Part shown: positions 21,776 to 32,467 of the stretch, piece by piece
How the letters are laid out: each line of letters starts with the position of its first letter
How positions within the stretch are numbered: the stretch's first letter is position 1
Source: Sorex araneus
Lineage: Eukaryota > Chordata > Mammalia > Eulipotyphla > Soricidae
Assembly (NCBI RefSeq): GCF_027595985.1
Contig: NC_073311.1
Span: 45,613,974 to 45,677,973 of the forward strand
Direction of reading: 5' to 3'
DNA length: 64,000 bases
The notes under the pieces: generated by a model
The model's input: only the letters and a program-made list of their open reading frames with translations
Databases searched by the model: none
What the model was told of the DNA's origin: nothing
Program-made: the position numbers and the translations under genes

Positions 21776-22039
21776 TACATTTACGATCCTGGTCTTGATG
21801 TACAGTTATCCCACTTCACCCCACCAAAGAGCCTTAGCCCCTCTGTTCAGGACCTGATAGGATTTCTAGTTTGCCTCTCCCTCACCCCCTCCACATCCCC
21901 CACTCGGTCATCTCAGGTTTGTAATCCAAAGCCAAGGATTTCCTATCATTTGATCCTGCCCAGTCATTGTTTTATATATGGGTGAACATTTCGTTGTTTT
22001 GGTCTTAGAAAGCAAACATTGGCGTATACACTAATTGAT

Positions 22040-22285
22040 GTGTTTTTTTTAAGAGGGTCGTACCAAGCACTGCTCATGGGGGTCGGGGCACTCTCTGTGT
22101 TGCTTGGCCAGCCGGGCTGGGCAGGTCAGTGCTGGGGCTGGAGAAGGCTGTGATGCTTAGGCCCCGTGATGCTCCTAGGTGTGCAGGCTCCATGACCCTC
22201 TGCAGTGCTCAGAGGACATATGGTGCCCACGGTCAAAGCTGGGTTCCAAACTTCCCCTGACCTCTGTACTAGCTCCCTGCCCATA
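22040..22285 (-). repeat. Old, rearranged antisense SINE
   Basis: SINE-like ends ('cgtaccaagcactgctcatggg' at left, 'cctctgtactagctccctgccc' at right) surround an irregular central part. Confidence 0.5.
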
Positions 22286-22399
22286 CTAGGTGGATGTTTT
22301 TTTCTCTGCTGATCTTCCAGCTCTCACTTTTCTTGCCTTTCCTTGGAGTTCACTCACCTTGTCATTCTTCAACAGGATGTTTAATTTGTTTAATGTACA

Positions 22400-22813
22400 G
22401 GGCCAGAGCCATAGTGTAGTGGCTAAGGGTACTTGTTTGCGTATGGCCAACTGGGGTTCGATCCCTGTGACCCCAACTGGTCCCCTAGAGTACTACCAGG
22501 AACAATCAACAGAGAACCAGGAGTAACCTCTGAGCATTGCCAGGTGTGGCCCACAAACTGTAGCACTGTAGCTCTGTCGTCCTGTTGTTTATCGATTTGC
22601 TCGAGTGGGCATCAGTAACATCTCCATTGTGAGACTTGTTGTTACTGTTTTTGTCATATCGAATATGCCACGGGGGGAGCTTGCCAGGCTCTGCCATGTG
22701 GGTGGGATACTCTCGGTAGCTTGCCAGGCTCCCCAAGAGGGACAGAGGAATTGAACCCGGGTTGGCTGTGTGCAAGGCGAATGCCCTACCCTCTGTGCTA
22801 TCGCTCCAGTCCA
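22400..22813. repeat. Sense SOR SINE with a long SINE inserted in its tail
   Basis: An older sense SOR copy (22400-22558) received an antisense long-type SINE (22559-22813). The host's tggcccacaaac is duplicated at 22547-22558 and 22814-22825, giving a clear order of insertion. Confidence 0.88.
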
Positions 22814-22869
22814 TGGCCCACAAACACACAAACAAATCCCTTCTGAATAGTATGAAAGTATAATACCCT

Positions 22870-23290
22870 ATCAGCAACAGTATAGTAAGCCACCGTGCCT
22901 AATAGGGAAAGGAAAAAGAAAAAGGTGCCTGTCACAGAGATAGATTGGGATCTGGGGGGAAATTTGGGATCCTGGAGGAGGGTAGTTGGGACTGGTGAAG
23001 GGATAGGTGTTTGAACATTTACACCTTAGGGGCTGGAGCAATAGCACAGTGGGTACAGCGTTTGCCTTGCACGCAGCCAACCCAGGTTCGATTCCCAGCA
23101 TCCCATATGGTCCCCCGAGCACCACCAGGAGTGATTCCTGAGTGCAGAGCCAGGAGTAACCCCTGTGCATCACCGGGTGTGACCCAAAAAGCAAAAACAA
23201 AACAAAACAAACATTTTACAACTGAAACTTAATTATGAATAACTTTGTAACATTGTCATTCATGGTAATTCAATGAAAAACAAAGTTTTA
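22870..23290 (+). repeat. L1 3' UTR holding a SINE
   Basis: 'gatctggggggaaatttggg ... ggactggtgaagggataggtg' and, after the SINE, 'aataactttgtaacattgtcattcatgg' match L1 tail blocks. The SOR SINE at 23030-23208 (sense) splits it, with an imperfect acatttaca/acattttaca duplication. Confidence 0.7.
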
Positions 23291-23597
23291 AAAAAATTGT
23301 CTATTATCCCAGGAAGCTGAAATTAGCTCTGGGCACAGGCGCTGCCCCGAGAGAGTATGAGACCACGAGGAAGGTGTGGAAATAGACTCATTCTCTTGTT
23401 TTTGTTCCAATGTTGTACCTTGTCCTAAAAAAAGAAGAGAAACCTTTTAGTGTATTTCTATGAATGCAATTTTGTGAAGTTAAATTATCAAAGGTAATGT
23501 TGTCTGTCTCGATTTCCCTGAAGTTTAGATTGTTTCTTCACTCAGGTGTGTAAGCCAGAAGAATATGGTTCTAAATTTTCTTAAGAATTAATGATGG

Positions 23598-24307
23598 ATC
23601 AAAGCACTGTTTACAATAGCCAGAATCTGGAAAACACCCGAGTGCCCTAGAACAGATGACTGGTTGAAGAAACTTTGGTACATCTATACAATAGAATACT
23701 ATGCAGCTGTTAGAAAAAAGGAGGTCATGAATTTTGCATATAAGTGGATCGGCATGGAAAGTATCATGCTAAGTGAAATGAGTCAGAAAGAGAGAGACAG
23801 ACATAGAAAGATTGCACTCATCTGTGGAATATAGAATAACAGAGTAGGAGACTAACACCCAAGAATAGAAGAATAATAGAAATAAGTACCAGGAGGTTGA
23901 CTCCATGGTTTGGAGGCTGGCCTCACATTCTGGGGAGAGGGCAACTCAGAGAAGGGATCACCAAGTATAATGCAGTCGGAGGCCATGTGGGGGAAGGGTG
24001 ATGTGGGCTGAATGTAGACTAGAGACTGAACACAGTGGCCACTCAACACCTCTATTTTGAACCACAACACCTAATTAGAGAGAGAGAACAAAGGGGAATA
24101 CCCTGCCACAGTGGCAGGGTGGGGTGGGGGGAGATGGGGTTGGGGAGGGTAGGAGGGATGCTGGGTTTACTGGTGGTGGAGAATGGGCACTGGTGAAGGG
24201 ATGGGTTCTCGAACTTTGTATGAGGGAAACATGAGCACAAAAATGTATAAATATGTAACTGTACCCTCACAGTGATTCACTAATTAAAAATAAGTAAATT
24301 AAAAAAA
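23598..24307 (+). mobile_element. 5'-truncated L1 with 15-bp target duplication
   Basis: 710 bp of the end of ORF2 ('gggaatactatgcagctgtt'-like block at about 23690, 'gtatcatgctaagtgaaatgagtcag') and the G-rich 3' UTR, ending in poly(A). Flanked by aagaattaatgatgg at 23583-23597 and 24308-24322. A SINE later inserted at the same place. Confidence 0.92.
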
Positions 24308-24322
24308 AAGAATTAATGATGG

Positions 24323-24489
24323 AGGGGCTGGAGTGATAGCACAGTGGGGAGCGCATTTGCCTTGCACGCGGCTAACCTGGGTTCAAATCCCAGCATCCCA
24401 TATGGTTTCCCGAGCACCACCAGGAGTAATTCCTGAGTGCAGATCCAGGAGGAACCCCTGTGCATCACCGAGTGTGACCCCCCTCAAAA
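24323..24489 (+). mobile_element. SOR-type SINE at the L1's own target site
   Basis: Sense copy lying directly after the L1's right-hand duplication and followed by a third copy of aagaattaatgatgg (24490-24504). It therefore used the same cut site as the L1. Confidence 0.93.
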
Positions 24490-24504
24490 AAGAATTAATG
24501 ATGG

Positions 24505-25077
24505 CGGGTTTGTATCTTGTACATAAATGTCACAGTAAAGTATCTTTTTTTCATAGTCTAAATGTTATTTAGTGGTATAAAGTGAAAAAAGCAACCTTTC
24601 AATTTAAATTTGTTTTCCAACCAGTGTATAATCTTGAATAAAAAATTTTATGACTGATTCGTTGGTTAAAGACTACGAAGCCCAAAAGGTTGATATTTTG
24701 AATATGTTCTTTTTCCCTCAGGGTTGGTCACATGATGTTTTGGAAACATTAAGTATTCCAGTGCCTTCTTAAACTGGATTCACCCCAATTTAAAGGGGGG
24801 TTGACCGAGTCAGTAAAACATGTAAAATGTATTTTGTGAACTCATACGGGTGAATCATTGTAAGTAGGATAGTATCACAGATGTCAGGTGCCCTTTTAAA
24901 CATCATTACTGACAACCAGGAGAATCTTGTGGGTTATATAAAGTGTGGGTTATATGGACTGGGCAGTTTCTATAGGTGAAGGGCGGCTGAGGAGGAAAGT
25001 AACAAAGTAACAAAGCTGGATCCGGGATTCTGCTGCTGGTTATAAACTTTTTTACATTCTTCTTACTTTTCTTCCAG
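24505..25077 (+). other. Intron sequence upstream of the TXNRD1 exon
   Basis: Repeat-poor. It ends in a strong 3' splice signal: a T/C-rich run 'tacattcttcttacttttcttccag' with AG at 25076-25077. Confidence 0.6.
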
Positions 25078-25138
25078 GTAAAGAAATTATTTGAGTCTAT
25101 GTGTGTTCCTTACTTTTTAGTCGAACTCGATGAAACAG
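25078..25138 (+). CDS. TXNRD1: TXNRD1 glutaredoxin-like-domain exon (partial gene)
   Basis: A 61-bp internal exon translates in phase 0 to VKKLFESMCVPYFLVELDET plus the first base of a Gly/Glu codon. From memory of the human long isoform of cytosolic thioredoxin reductase 1 (the glutaredoxin-containing form, TXNRD1_v3), about 15 of 20 residues agree, including the VKKLF, CVPYF and ELD blocks. These form the helix and second strand just after the CxxC motif of the glutaredoxin fold. The acceptor is a pyrimidine tract plus cag (25075-25077) and the donor is GTAAGC (25139-25144). The exon leaves one extra base, as needed to join the shared exon that starts within the Glu-Asp-Gly codons. TXNRD1 is an NADPH-dependent selenoenzyme that reduces thioredoxin; this exon belongs only to an alternative N-terminus. 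The frame is intact. The CxxC exon and downstream exons were not found here. Confidence 0.85.
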
Positions 25139-25984
25139 GTAAGCTTCCATTTATTGTATATCTGCTGGCTACATTTTTCTTAATCTCTTTTCCCTTGCTT
25201 TCTTTTTCATTCTTGAAATTATTACTTAGTGAGCTAAGCCAGGCAGTTGTTTCATACGTTGATTCCTCTATTGATTGTTCGTACTGTTTAGTTTGGCCAT
25301 TCTCCTGGAACTCATCATATTTTCTTTTAATGCACACCTTAGTTTTATGCTGCATTTCCTGATGTTGAAATCTTTCTGTTAACCTTGAATCAGGTTGGGG
25401 GGGTAGTATTTGCTGGTTTTATGCTAATTTAATTTTTACAAATTTCCTCCTTTCTGGCAAGTCAGACTACATCGTATTTGAATTCAATTCATAAATTGAA
25501 GTACATTCAGAAATTGTAGCAAAGGTATAGAAAGATTGGTTTAGACAGAGACACGTGAATCAAGCTATTGAGTTGCAGGTGGCTAAATATCCCGGGGAAA
25601 GAAAGTTTAGGGGGGAAAAATGGAAGAAATATGATGCTCAGACTTTTACTCATGGTTAAAAAAAAAAACACCCAAAAACCAAAGAACAACAACAACAAAA
25701 AAACCCTAAGCTTTATCTAAGGATTTGACCAAGGGTCCGTTACCATCTTCTTTCTATTAGGAAAAATGGGCTCCTTCAAATCAGTATTAATTGATAAGCT
25801 TTATGCCTAGTAGCCTGGGGACTCAGAGTCCTGGATATTTAAAGTCTTAGCAAAAGAGAGAGAGAGATAGCAATTAGGACAAAAATCTCATTTCTTGGGT
25901 CAGAGGAATAGGAGGTAGAGTGTGGTAGGAAGCTATTATTTAGAGTCTCTTAACACAGATTCCCTAACACAGACTCAAATAATA
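25139..25984 (+). other. Intron downstream of the TXNRD1 exon
   Basis: Begins with the GTAAGC donor. The frame stays open for about 220 bases past the donor (to a stop near 25360), but that stretch is low-complexity Ser/Leu/Phe and unlikely to be coding. No further exon seen. Confidence 0.5.
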
Positions 25985-26200
25985 GCCTCGATCACTGAGT
26001 GCCTCCAGTTTAATAGGGATTATTCTGGGCTTCTATGCAGACAGTAACCCTCACGAGGGCTCTGCCAGGATCCTTCTGTCCACATTTCACAGACGAGGAA
26101 ACGGAGCCCTAGAAAAGCCCAACAACTTCCCCCCAAACCCAACTAAGTAATAGATCTATATTCTGGACACAGGCCTGTCTGATGCCCCAGTTCATATTCT
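25985..26200 (-). repeat. MIR, antisense
   Basis: Carries the antisense MIR signature 'cacatttcacagacgaggaaacgg' and 'acaggcctgtctgatgcc'. Confidence 0.75.
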
Positions 26201-26342
26201 TCGAGAGTATCATGTTATCTGTTTCTTCTACCCTGACCTTCCTATGTCTCCATCAAGAAGACTCTTGTTCTTGAATCGTCTATATTGTATGGGAGGAAAT
26301 TCCAACAATAAGTATATGTAAGCTGGGCCAAAAAAAGTAATC

Positions 26343-26346
26343 TTAA

Positions 26347-26377
<31 letters not shown>

Positions 26378-26510
26378 AAACCAAGTTTTCTTGGGAGTGT
26401 GAAGTAATTTGCAACTTGGTGTGAATTAGGAAAAGCAACAACAGCAAAACCACAACAAACTCATGACAATAACAAGAATGTGTTGTGTTGTGTGTGTGTG
26501 TGTGTGCATA
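26343..26510. repeat. (AC)n and (TG)n runs
   Basis: Short AC run at about 26346-26367 and TG run at about 26488-26506, separated by unassigned A/C-rich sequence. Confidence 0.8.
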
Positions 26511-26539
26511 ATGAATGTGTTTGTTAAAAATGAGAAAAG

Positions 26540-26640
26540 CCATGGCCCCCAGGGCAGTAGCAAGAGTGACCCCCCAGCACAGAATAGGAACTAGCCCTTG
26601 GGCACTGCCAGATGCCCCTCCCCCACAAACCAAAACCAAA
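26540..26640 (+). repeat. Old truncated sense SINE
   Basis: 'ggcccccagggcagtagcaagagtgacccc ... gggcactgccagatgcccctccccc' followed by a (CAAAC)n-like tail. Confidence 0.5.
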
Positions 26641-26644
26641 CCAA

Positions 26645-27600
26645 ACCAAAAGAAGGGGGAAATTTAGAGAAATCAGGTGGGTGGCACCGAGGCTCCACAT
26701 GCTCGGGCTGTGTGAGTCAGAAGGAGAGGAGGTCGGGGCGGGTGCCAGAGGGTAGCTGGAGGTCAGTCCAAGCAAGCTGCCACTCCAGAAATTTTAATTC
26801 TGCCAACCCTGAGCAGACAGGAGGCTCCTTACCTGGTCTGTGCAAGTGGCCATAGATGGACAGAGCTCAGCGGGGAGCCCCGGCCAGCCGTGGCTCCGGG
26901 GTTCTCGCCCTCACTGCTCTGCCCGAGGAAACCTGAAGTACGTTGAGTTGGGCCGGGCTTGCCTGGAGCCAGTTTCTGGAGCTGAAGGATGGGAAACTCC
27001 TGCTAAAACTGGGTGTCTTTGATCCTCCGTGCCCTCCCGCATTGCTTCACCACCCAGAAGCCCTCCTCCTCTGCTCCTGGAGCCTGGCACTTGGGGCAGA
27101 CAGGGGCCGACCAGGAATTAGGGAGTAAGTCAGCAGTTCCTGACCAGTGGGACCTGCCGGCCCTTGGGAGGAGGAGCCTCTGACATTGAGGAGCTCTGCA
27201 AGGTTCAAAGTGATTTGGGGAGTCATGTTCAGCTGCTAATTTACCATGTTATGGCTTTGACGCTTTTATTTATGGTCCAAGAGCAGTGGAAAATTTGGTG
27301 GTGGCTTAGCAGAAGTCAAAGCTGGGCACCACACTGTGCTAGTTAGATCGTGGTTTTGACCATTCCACACTCAGGGTAAAGGAAAACATCAGCTTTGGTT
27401 AACTCTTCTGGAAGAAGTAGCGCAAGTTATCTTTATTAAATCCTAGTTCTTTGGGCATTTGTCTTCTTCCTATTGTGCGAGATGAGAGAGGGATGCACGG
27501 CTTTTGTGGGTTGGCTTTGGATTTCATGGTGCTTGGGATCAACCCCACTACCTCACCCATGGAGGCACATCGTCTGCTGCTGAGCTTGCCCTGTCCCCAG
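26645..27600. other. Repeat-poor GC-rich stretch, no gene identified
   Basis: Moderately GC-rich and free of SINEs. Frames of 60-85 aa occur on the plus strand without domains I recognise. This could hold conserved noncoding sequence. Confidence 0.35.
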
Positions 27601-27605
27601 TCCCA

Positions 27606-27703
27606 CACACCTTTTCTCTTCTCTTCTTTTCTTTATTTTTCTTTTTCTTTTCTTTCCTTTTCCCTTCTTTTCTTTTCTCTCTCCTTGCCTTTCTTTCTTT
27701 CCT

Positions 27704-27799
<96 letters not shown>

Positions 27800-27805
27800 T
27801 TTTTT
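27606..27805. repeat. (TTTC)n pyrimidine tract, left part
   Basis: Nearly pure pyrimidine leading directly into the poly(T) tail side of an antisense SINE. Confidence 0.92.
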
Positions 27806-27970
27806 TGCTTTTTGGGTCACACCCAGCAATGCTCAGGGGTTACTCCTGGCTTTGCACTCAGGAATTGCTCCTGGCAGTGCTTGGGGGACCATATGGGATG
27901 CCGGGGATCGAACCCAGGTCGGCCGCGTGCAAAGCAAACGCCCTACCCGCTGTGCTATCGCTCTGGCCCC

Positions 27971-27971
<1 letters not shown>
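27806..27971 (-). mobile_element. SOR-type SINE inside a pyrimidine tract
   Basis: Near-consensus antisense body. Both sides are (TTTC)n, so no target duplication can be defined. Confidence 0.92.
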
Positions 27972-28060
<89 letters not shown>

Positions 28061-28109
28061 TTCCTTCCTTCCTTCCTTCCTTCCTTCCTTCCTTCCTTCC
28101 TTCCTTCCT

Positions 28110-28179
<70 letters not shown>

Positions 28180-28322
28180 TTCCTTCCTTCCTTCCTCCCT
28201 CCCTTCTTTCTTTCTTTCTTCCTTCCTTCCTTCTTTCTTTCTCTCTCTCCTCCTCCTCTTCCTCCGTCTCCCCCTCCTCCTCTTCCTCCCCCTTCTCCTC
28301 CTCCTCCTCCTCCTCCTCTTCC
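27972..28322. repeat. (TTTC)n/(TTCC)n/(CTC)n pyrimidine tract, right part
   Basis: About 350 bases that step from TTTC to TTCC, back to TTTC, then to CCT/TCC triplets. Frames of up to 310 aa through it (Ser/Phe/Leu or Lys/Glu) are artefacts. Confidence 0.92.
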
Positions 28323-28324
28323 TT

Positions 28325-28412
28325 CTGCCACACCCAGTAGTGCTCGGGGATCACTCCTGGCACATGTGACACAAGTGTCTTAACTTCCTGTACTGTCTTT
28401 GGTCCAGGCCCC
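28325..28412 (-). repeat. Truncated antisense SINE
   Basis: 'gccacacccagtagtgctcggggatcactcctggc' then an abrupt jump to 'tactgtctttggtccaggcccc': the middle is deleted. Confidence 0.55.
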
Positions 28413-28439
28413 CTCTCTTTTTAAAAAACTTTTAAAAAA

Positions 28440-29690
28440 AACTTTTGTATTGAATCACTGTGAGATAGACCTTACAAAGCTGTTCATGATTAGGTTTCAG
28501 TCATACAGTGTTCCACACCCATCCCTCCACCTGTGTACATTTCCCAGCACCAGTGTCCCTGGCTTCCCTCCCATCACCCCCACCCTCCACCTCCAGTCCC
28601 CTTTTTAAAAGTGAATTAATAAACACACACTTCTCCCTCCACCCCCACTTTATATATGCACCGTGGTTTACAAAGTCATTGCTGGTGGTCGTAGACACTC
28701 AATATTCCAACCCCAATCCCACCACCACTGTCACCTTCTCTCCCCCACTGTCTCCATTTTCCCAGCCACCCCTCAAGCCCGCCCCCATAGCAGACCCACA
28801 AGAATTTATTAAAAAAATTTTTTTAATTTAATTTGATTTTTCTAAAGTTGCTCATGATAATTTATTACATTTACTATTCCAGCACCATCATTACACCTTC
28901 CCACCACCATTATTTTGAATTTTCCCACCACCAACCAAGCCTGCCTCCAAAGCAGGTCTTAAATAATTTATTTTGTATTGCTTGTTGTGAATAATCCTCT
29001 AAGAATGATCCAAAAAAGTTTCCCTAGAGGGAAGTGTGTGGAGATTGTTATACCAAACCGGTAGCCATTTAGCCCTGGTATAAGAGCGTACTAACATGTT
29101 GTTACAAGTTGAGCCTTGTGTGCTAACTTTTTTTTTTTTTTTGATCGAGATTGGTTGCCAAGTACTTCTTTACACCGATTCAAATATGGTGTGCTACTTT
29201 TGGCACATCAGTGGCCTGGAGTAGGAGATGTCACGCAGCTGTGAAAGCAGCTGTGCGCCAAGATTTCTAAAATTTTTAATAGAGTGATACAGATAGAGTT
29301 AAATTTTTAACTGGATAGTGACTTTGGGGTTTGGAGGCATCTCTGCAGTGTACTGCTCTCGTCTACAAGATTTTATTTTCTATTGCTTTCTACCACCAAA
29401 TAGCTAATGGAACAATCACAAGACCCTCCCGTCAAAGAAAAATTGTGAAAGTTGTTGTATCTCCGCATGGGGGACATTAAGTCCTTATCTGAGGCTTTGC
29501 TAAGTTATTGTTGCTAGCTTACCCTTCTGTGTTACTGTTTCTGTTAGTCAAGATGAGTTGGCGTTCATCCAATCTGGTGTGCTCCTACTGGGACGTTACT
29601 GTTGTAGGATTTGGAGATGTTGTGCAGCTGCAAATAGGGTTGTGAGCTCCCGAAAATTCAGAATGTTTATTGGGGCTGTGTGGCCCAAGG
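28440..29690 (-). repeat. Antisense L1 3' UTR with repeated modules
   Basis: Starts with an antisense L1 end ('tgaatcactgtgagatagacc', 'cacacccatccctccacc'). Two more blocks rich in CCACCACCA with a 'gcaggtc/gcagaccc' motif follow at about 28625-28800 and 28830-28965. Sequence around 29100-29125 is the complement of the L1 3' UTR at 8751-8775. The right boundary is uncertain. Confidence 0.6.
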
Positions 29691-29829
29691 CATGGCAGTG
29701 GCGGCGGGGTGTGTGGATACAGCCACTGGGGCTTTGTTGGGGTGGGAAGTTGTCCCCTCTCCCCCCCCACCCCCCCAAATCCCAGGGTCCTTCTGGAGGT
29801 CTCATAAATAGTTTTTAAAAGTCTGCTTG

Positions 29830-29960
29830 TGGGTAGGGCGTTTGCCTTGCACCCAGCCATCCCGGGTTCGATTCCCAGCGTCCTATATGGTCCCCCAAGC
29901 ACTGCCAGGAGTAATTCCTGAGTGCAGAGCCAGGAGTAGCCCCTGTGCAAAAAGAAAAAA
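29830..29960 (+). mobile_element. Stacked SINE 1 (5'-truncated)
   Basis: Lacks the first part of the head and begins near 'gggtagggcgtttgcc'. It lies between aaaagtctgcttg (29817-29829) and aaaatctgcttg (29961-29972). Confidence 0.9.
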
Positions 29961-29972
29961 AAAATCTGCTTG

Positions 29973-30151
29973 AGGGGGCTGGAGCAATAGCACAGCGGGT
30001 AGGGCGTTTGCCTTGCACGCGGTTGACCCGGGTTCGATTCCCAGCATCCCATATGGACCCCTGAGCGCCGCCAGGGGTAATTCCTGAGTGCAGAGCCAGG
30101 AGTAACCCCTGTGCATCACCGGGTGTGACCCAAAAAGCAAAAAAAAAAAAA
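29973..30151 (+). mobile_element. Stacked SINE 2 (full length)
   Basis: Near-consensus copy between aaaatctgcttg at 29961-29972 and 30152-30163. Confidence 0.95.
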
Positions 30152-30163
30152 AAAATCTGCTTG

Positions 30164-30319
30164 GGCCAGAACCATAGTGCAGCAGGGAGGGCATTTATTT
30201 GCCTTGCATATGGCTAACCTGGGTTCGATTCCCAGCATCCCTTAGGGTGTCCTGAGCACTGCCAGGAGTAACCCCTGAGCATTTCCGGGTGTGACTTCCC
30301 CCCCCAAAAAAAAAAGCCT
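30164..30319 (+). mobile_element. Stacked SINE 3 (older)
   Basis: More diverged copy, followed by aaaagtctgcttg (30320-30332), the fourth copy of the same target. Confidence 0.9.
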
Positions 30320-30332
30320 AAAAGTCTGCTTG

Positions 30333-31100
30333 GCCTCATCTGTTCTAGGCAAGCAGGGAGCACAGATGTTAGTTCAGGCTTCTGATTCTATCTGAGGACT
30401 TATCCCAGCCTCCCGGTAGCCCTGTCGAGTGTCTACTGGGCGTCAGAAGCTGACGCTATGGGAGGGATGTATGAGCGGGTCTGTGTTCTCGCGGTGCTTA
30501 GAATTCCTGGAATCGCTGATGTGGACTCTTAATTTTATGAGCGAACAGCTTACCCTCCACAGGCGTGATCTGCTCATGGCTTCCGAATTTCCCTAGTGCA
30601 GGGGTCATACCAGCTTCTTGGGGCCAGAGGCCAGCTGTCGGTGGGGCATCTGGCAGAGAACAAGTGACCCCCCCCCTTGTTCATGTACCCGTCTAGTAGA
30701 TGCTTGCTGAGCACTTGGCTCAGGACAGAGCTCGGGAGCTGCGGGAGGAACACAAGCAGATGTGCTTCCTGCACGGACAGACTTGTTTTCCCTATTTTTC
30801 TCCAAAATCCTCTTTCTCTTCCTTTGGATCTGAAGGCCTGGCTGCTGGTCCCTTGTGTCACCCAACTGGGTTGGCTGAGTGTGGACTGAACCCCTCTGTG
30901 TGCGGGAGTCTCCTGGCGCAGAGAGAACCAAGGAAGGAAGCTGAACTGGACGCCACCTCGGCTCCCTTCCGAGGGGCTGTGCTGTGGACGGCCCACAGAT
31001 TAAGGTTGTTGTTTGAGAACGGGCATGGAGACTGACCCAGGTCTTGGTGTTAGGAGACAGCCCAGCGCCCAGGAGTTGTGATGCTCGTACCAATATGTGG
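30333..31100. other. Unique DNA with L2/MIR-like traces
   Basis: Phrases such as 'gtgtctactgggcgtcag' (about 30430) and 'tagatgcttgctgagcacttggc' (about 30697) recall ancient mammalian repeats. Overlapping frames of 110-170 aa show no known domain. Confidence 0.35.
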
Positions 31101-31470
31101 ACAGTGGTCACGGTCATAAATACTGTCTTCCCGGGCCAGAGGCTGTGCCCAATCTCCTATTTCATCTTCAAAATAGCACCAAGGAGAGGGCTGGAGTGAT
31201 AACACAGTGGGTAGGGCCTTTGCCTTGCATGCAGTTGGCTTGGGTTCAATCCCCAGCATCCCTTAGGGTCCACCCGTGCACCACCAGGAGTAATTCCTGA
31301 GTGCAGAGCCAGGAGGAATCCCTGAGCATCACCAGGTGTGACCCAAAATGTTAAAAAAAAAAAAAAAAGCACCAAGGAAGTAGGTGGTGATGTCACCGTC
31401 TGATGAGGAGGAGCTAAAGTACAGAAGAGCCAACCTCAAGAACTTGCTCAGGGACCCACTGGTCACCCTG
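31100..31470 (-). repeat. MIR, antisense, split by a SINE
   Basis: Right part reads 'gtctgatgaggaggagctaaag ... caagaacttgctcaggg', the antisense MIR core. A sense SOR SINE (31187-31367) interrupts it, with agcaccaagga duplicated at 31175-31185 and 31368-31378. Confidence 0.65.
31187..31367 (+). mobile_element. SOR-type SINE
   Basis: Sense copy with a longer poly(A) tail; target duplication agcaccaagga. Confidence 0.92.
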
Positions 31471-32460
31471 ACCCCCTTCCTCTGCCTCCTTGGACTGTAT
31501 CCTGGAACCTTCCCTGCATTCTGTGTTGCCTGTGATATTGATGCTGTGATCCGTGACCCTAGACGTGATGTGCTTGTTGTTGCCTCTGGAGGGTGTGTGA
31601 CCTGCCACTGTGCCAGCTGCTCTGTAGCTGTCCCCTTAGGAGGCTCACTGCCCGGGAAGAGCTGCATCTGCCCCCGGTGTCTTCCCATTGACTTTGAACT
31701 AGAGTGGCCCTCCAGCTGGTGCCATTCTGCAGACGTGGGAAACAGATCAAAGGTTTGAGAGGGCTTGGGATATCATTGTGTACCTGAATACCGTATGTCA
31801 CCAGCCGAGGGCCATCCTGTCCCCTGAATTCAGCTTTGGGCATGGCTTTACTGCCTTCAGCCAGGGGGAGAGCAACACCCATTCGCGTTCCCTTTTCACC
31901 TCTCTCACTCAGTCCTCACCGTGGCTTGAGAGGTTGTTGGGTTTAATCCTGTTTTTCATGAGCGAGGACGCAAGACGGTGCACGTGGATGACTTCTTCAG
32001 TGTTGCTATGTCAAGCCCAGGCCTGTCTGGTCCCCCAGTTTTCTCTTCAGTAATTTGTGGTCTTAAGCAAGAAAAACCCCTTACATGCAGACGTAGCCAT
32101 GGAGGGATCCAACCTCACCACCTGAGGCATGATGCTTTCGGTCAGCAGATGGGCTTCAGGTGCCTGTTTATGTGCCAGGCTCCTACAGGAGGTAAAGATG
32201 AGTGAGACCTTTTCTCTGCTTGCCTCTGCTTCTCTTGCTTCCTTTCTCATCTCCGTGTGATCTGGTATGTAGGCCAGTCCTAGGCCTGCAGAAGAGCTGT
32301 GATGCCGTGTGCTATAGGGGTCTCCCCTAGGGGAGGGAGAATCTTAGTAAGGAGTTGGTGACTGCAAACAAAAACAAGTTAGAAAATGTCATGGCACACC
32401 TATTCCAGTCAATCCAGTAAAGGGTGCTGGGCAGACAGACTGCGGCGACTTAGGCAGAAA
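31471..32460. other. Unique sequence, no supported gene
   Basis: A plus-strand frame (31384-31758) is Cys-rich near its end but starts in MIR sequence and lacks splice context or a recognised family. I do not call it a gene. Confidence 0.35.
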
Positions 32461-32467
32461 AGGAGGG

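Noticed and set aside
27451-28383. 310-aa Ser/Phe/Leu-rich and opposite Lys/Glu-rich frames
   Set aside because: Translation of the pyrimidine tract with a SINE in the middle.
29817-30332. CRISPR-like pattern of short repeats and spacers
   Set aside because: The repeats are SINE target duplications in a mammalian genome.
31384-31758. 124-aa Cys-rich frame
   Set aside because: It begins in a MIR remnant, has no splice or promoter context and matches no family I know.
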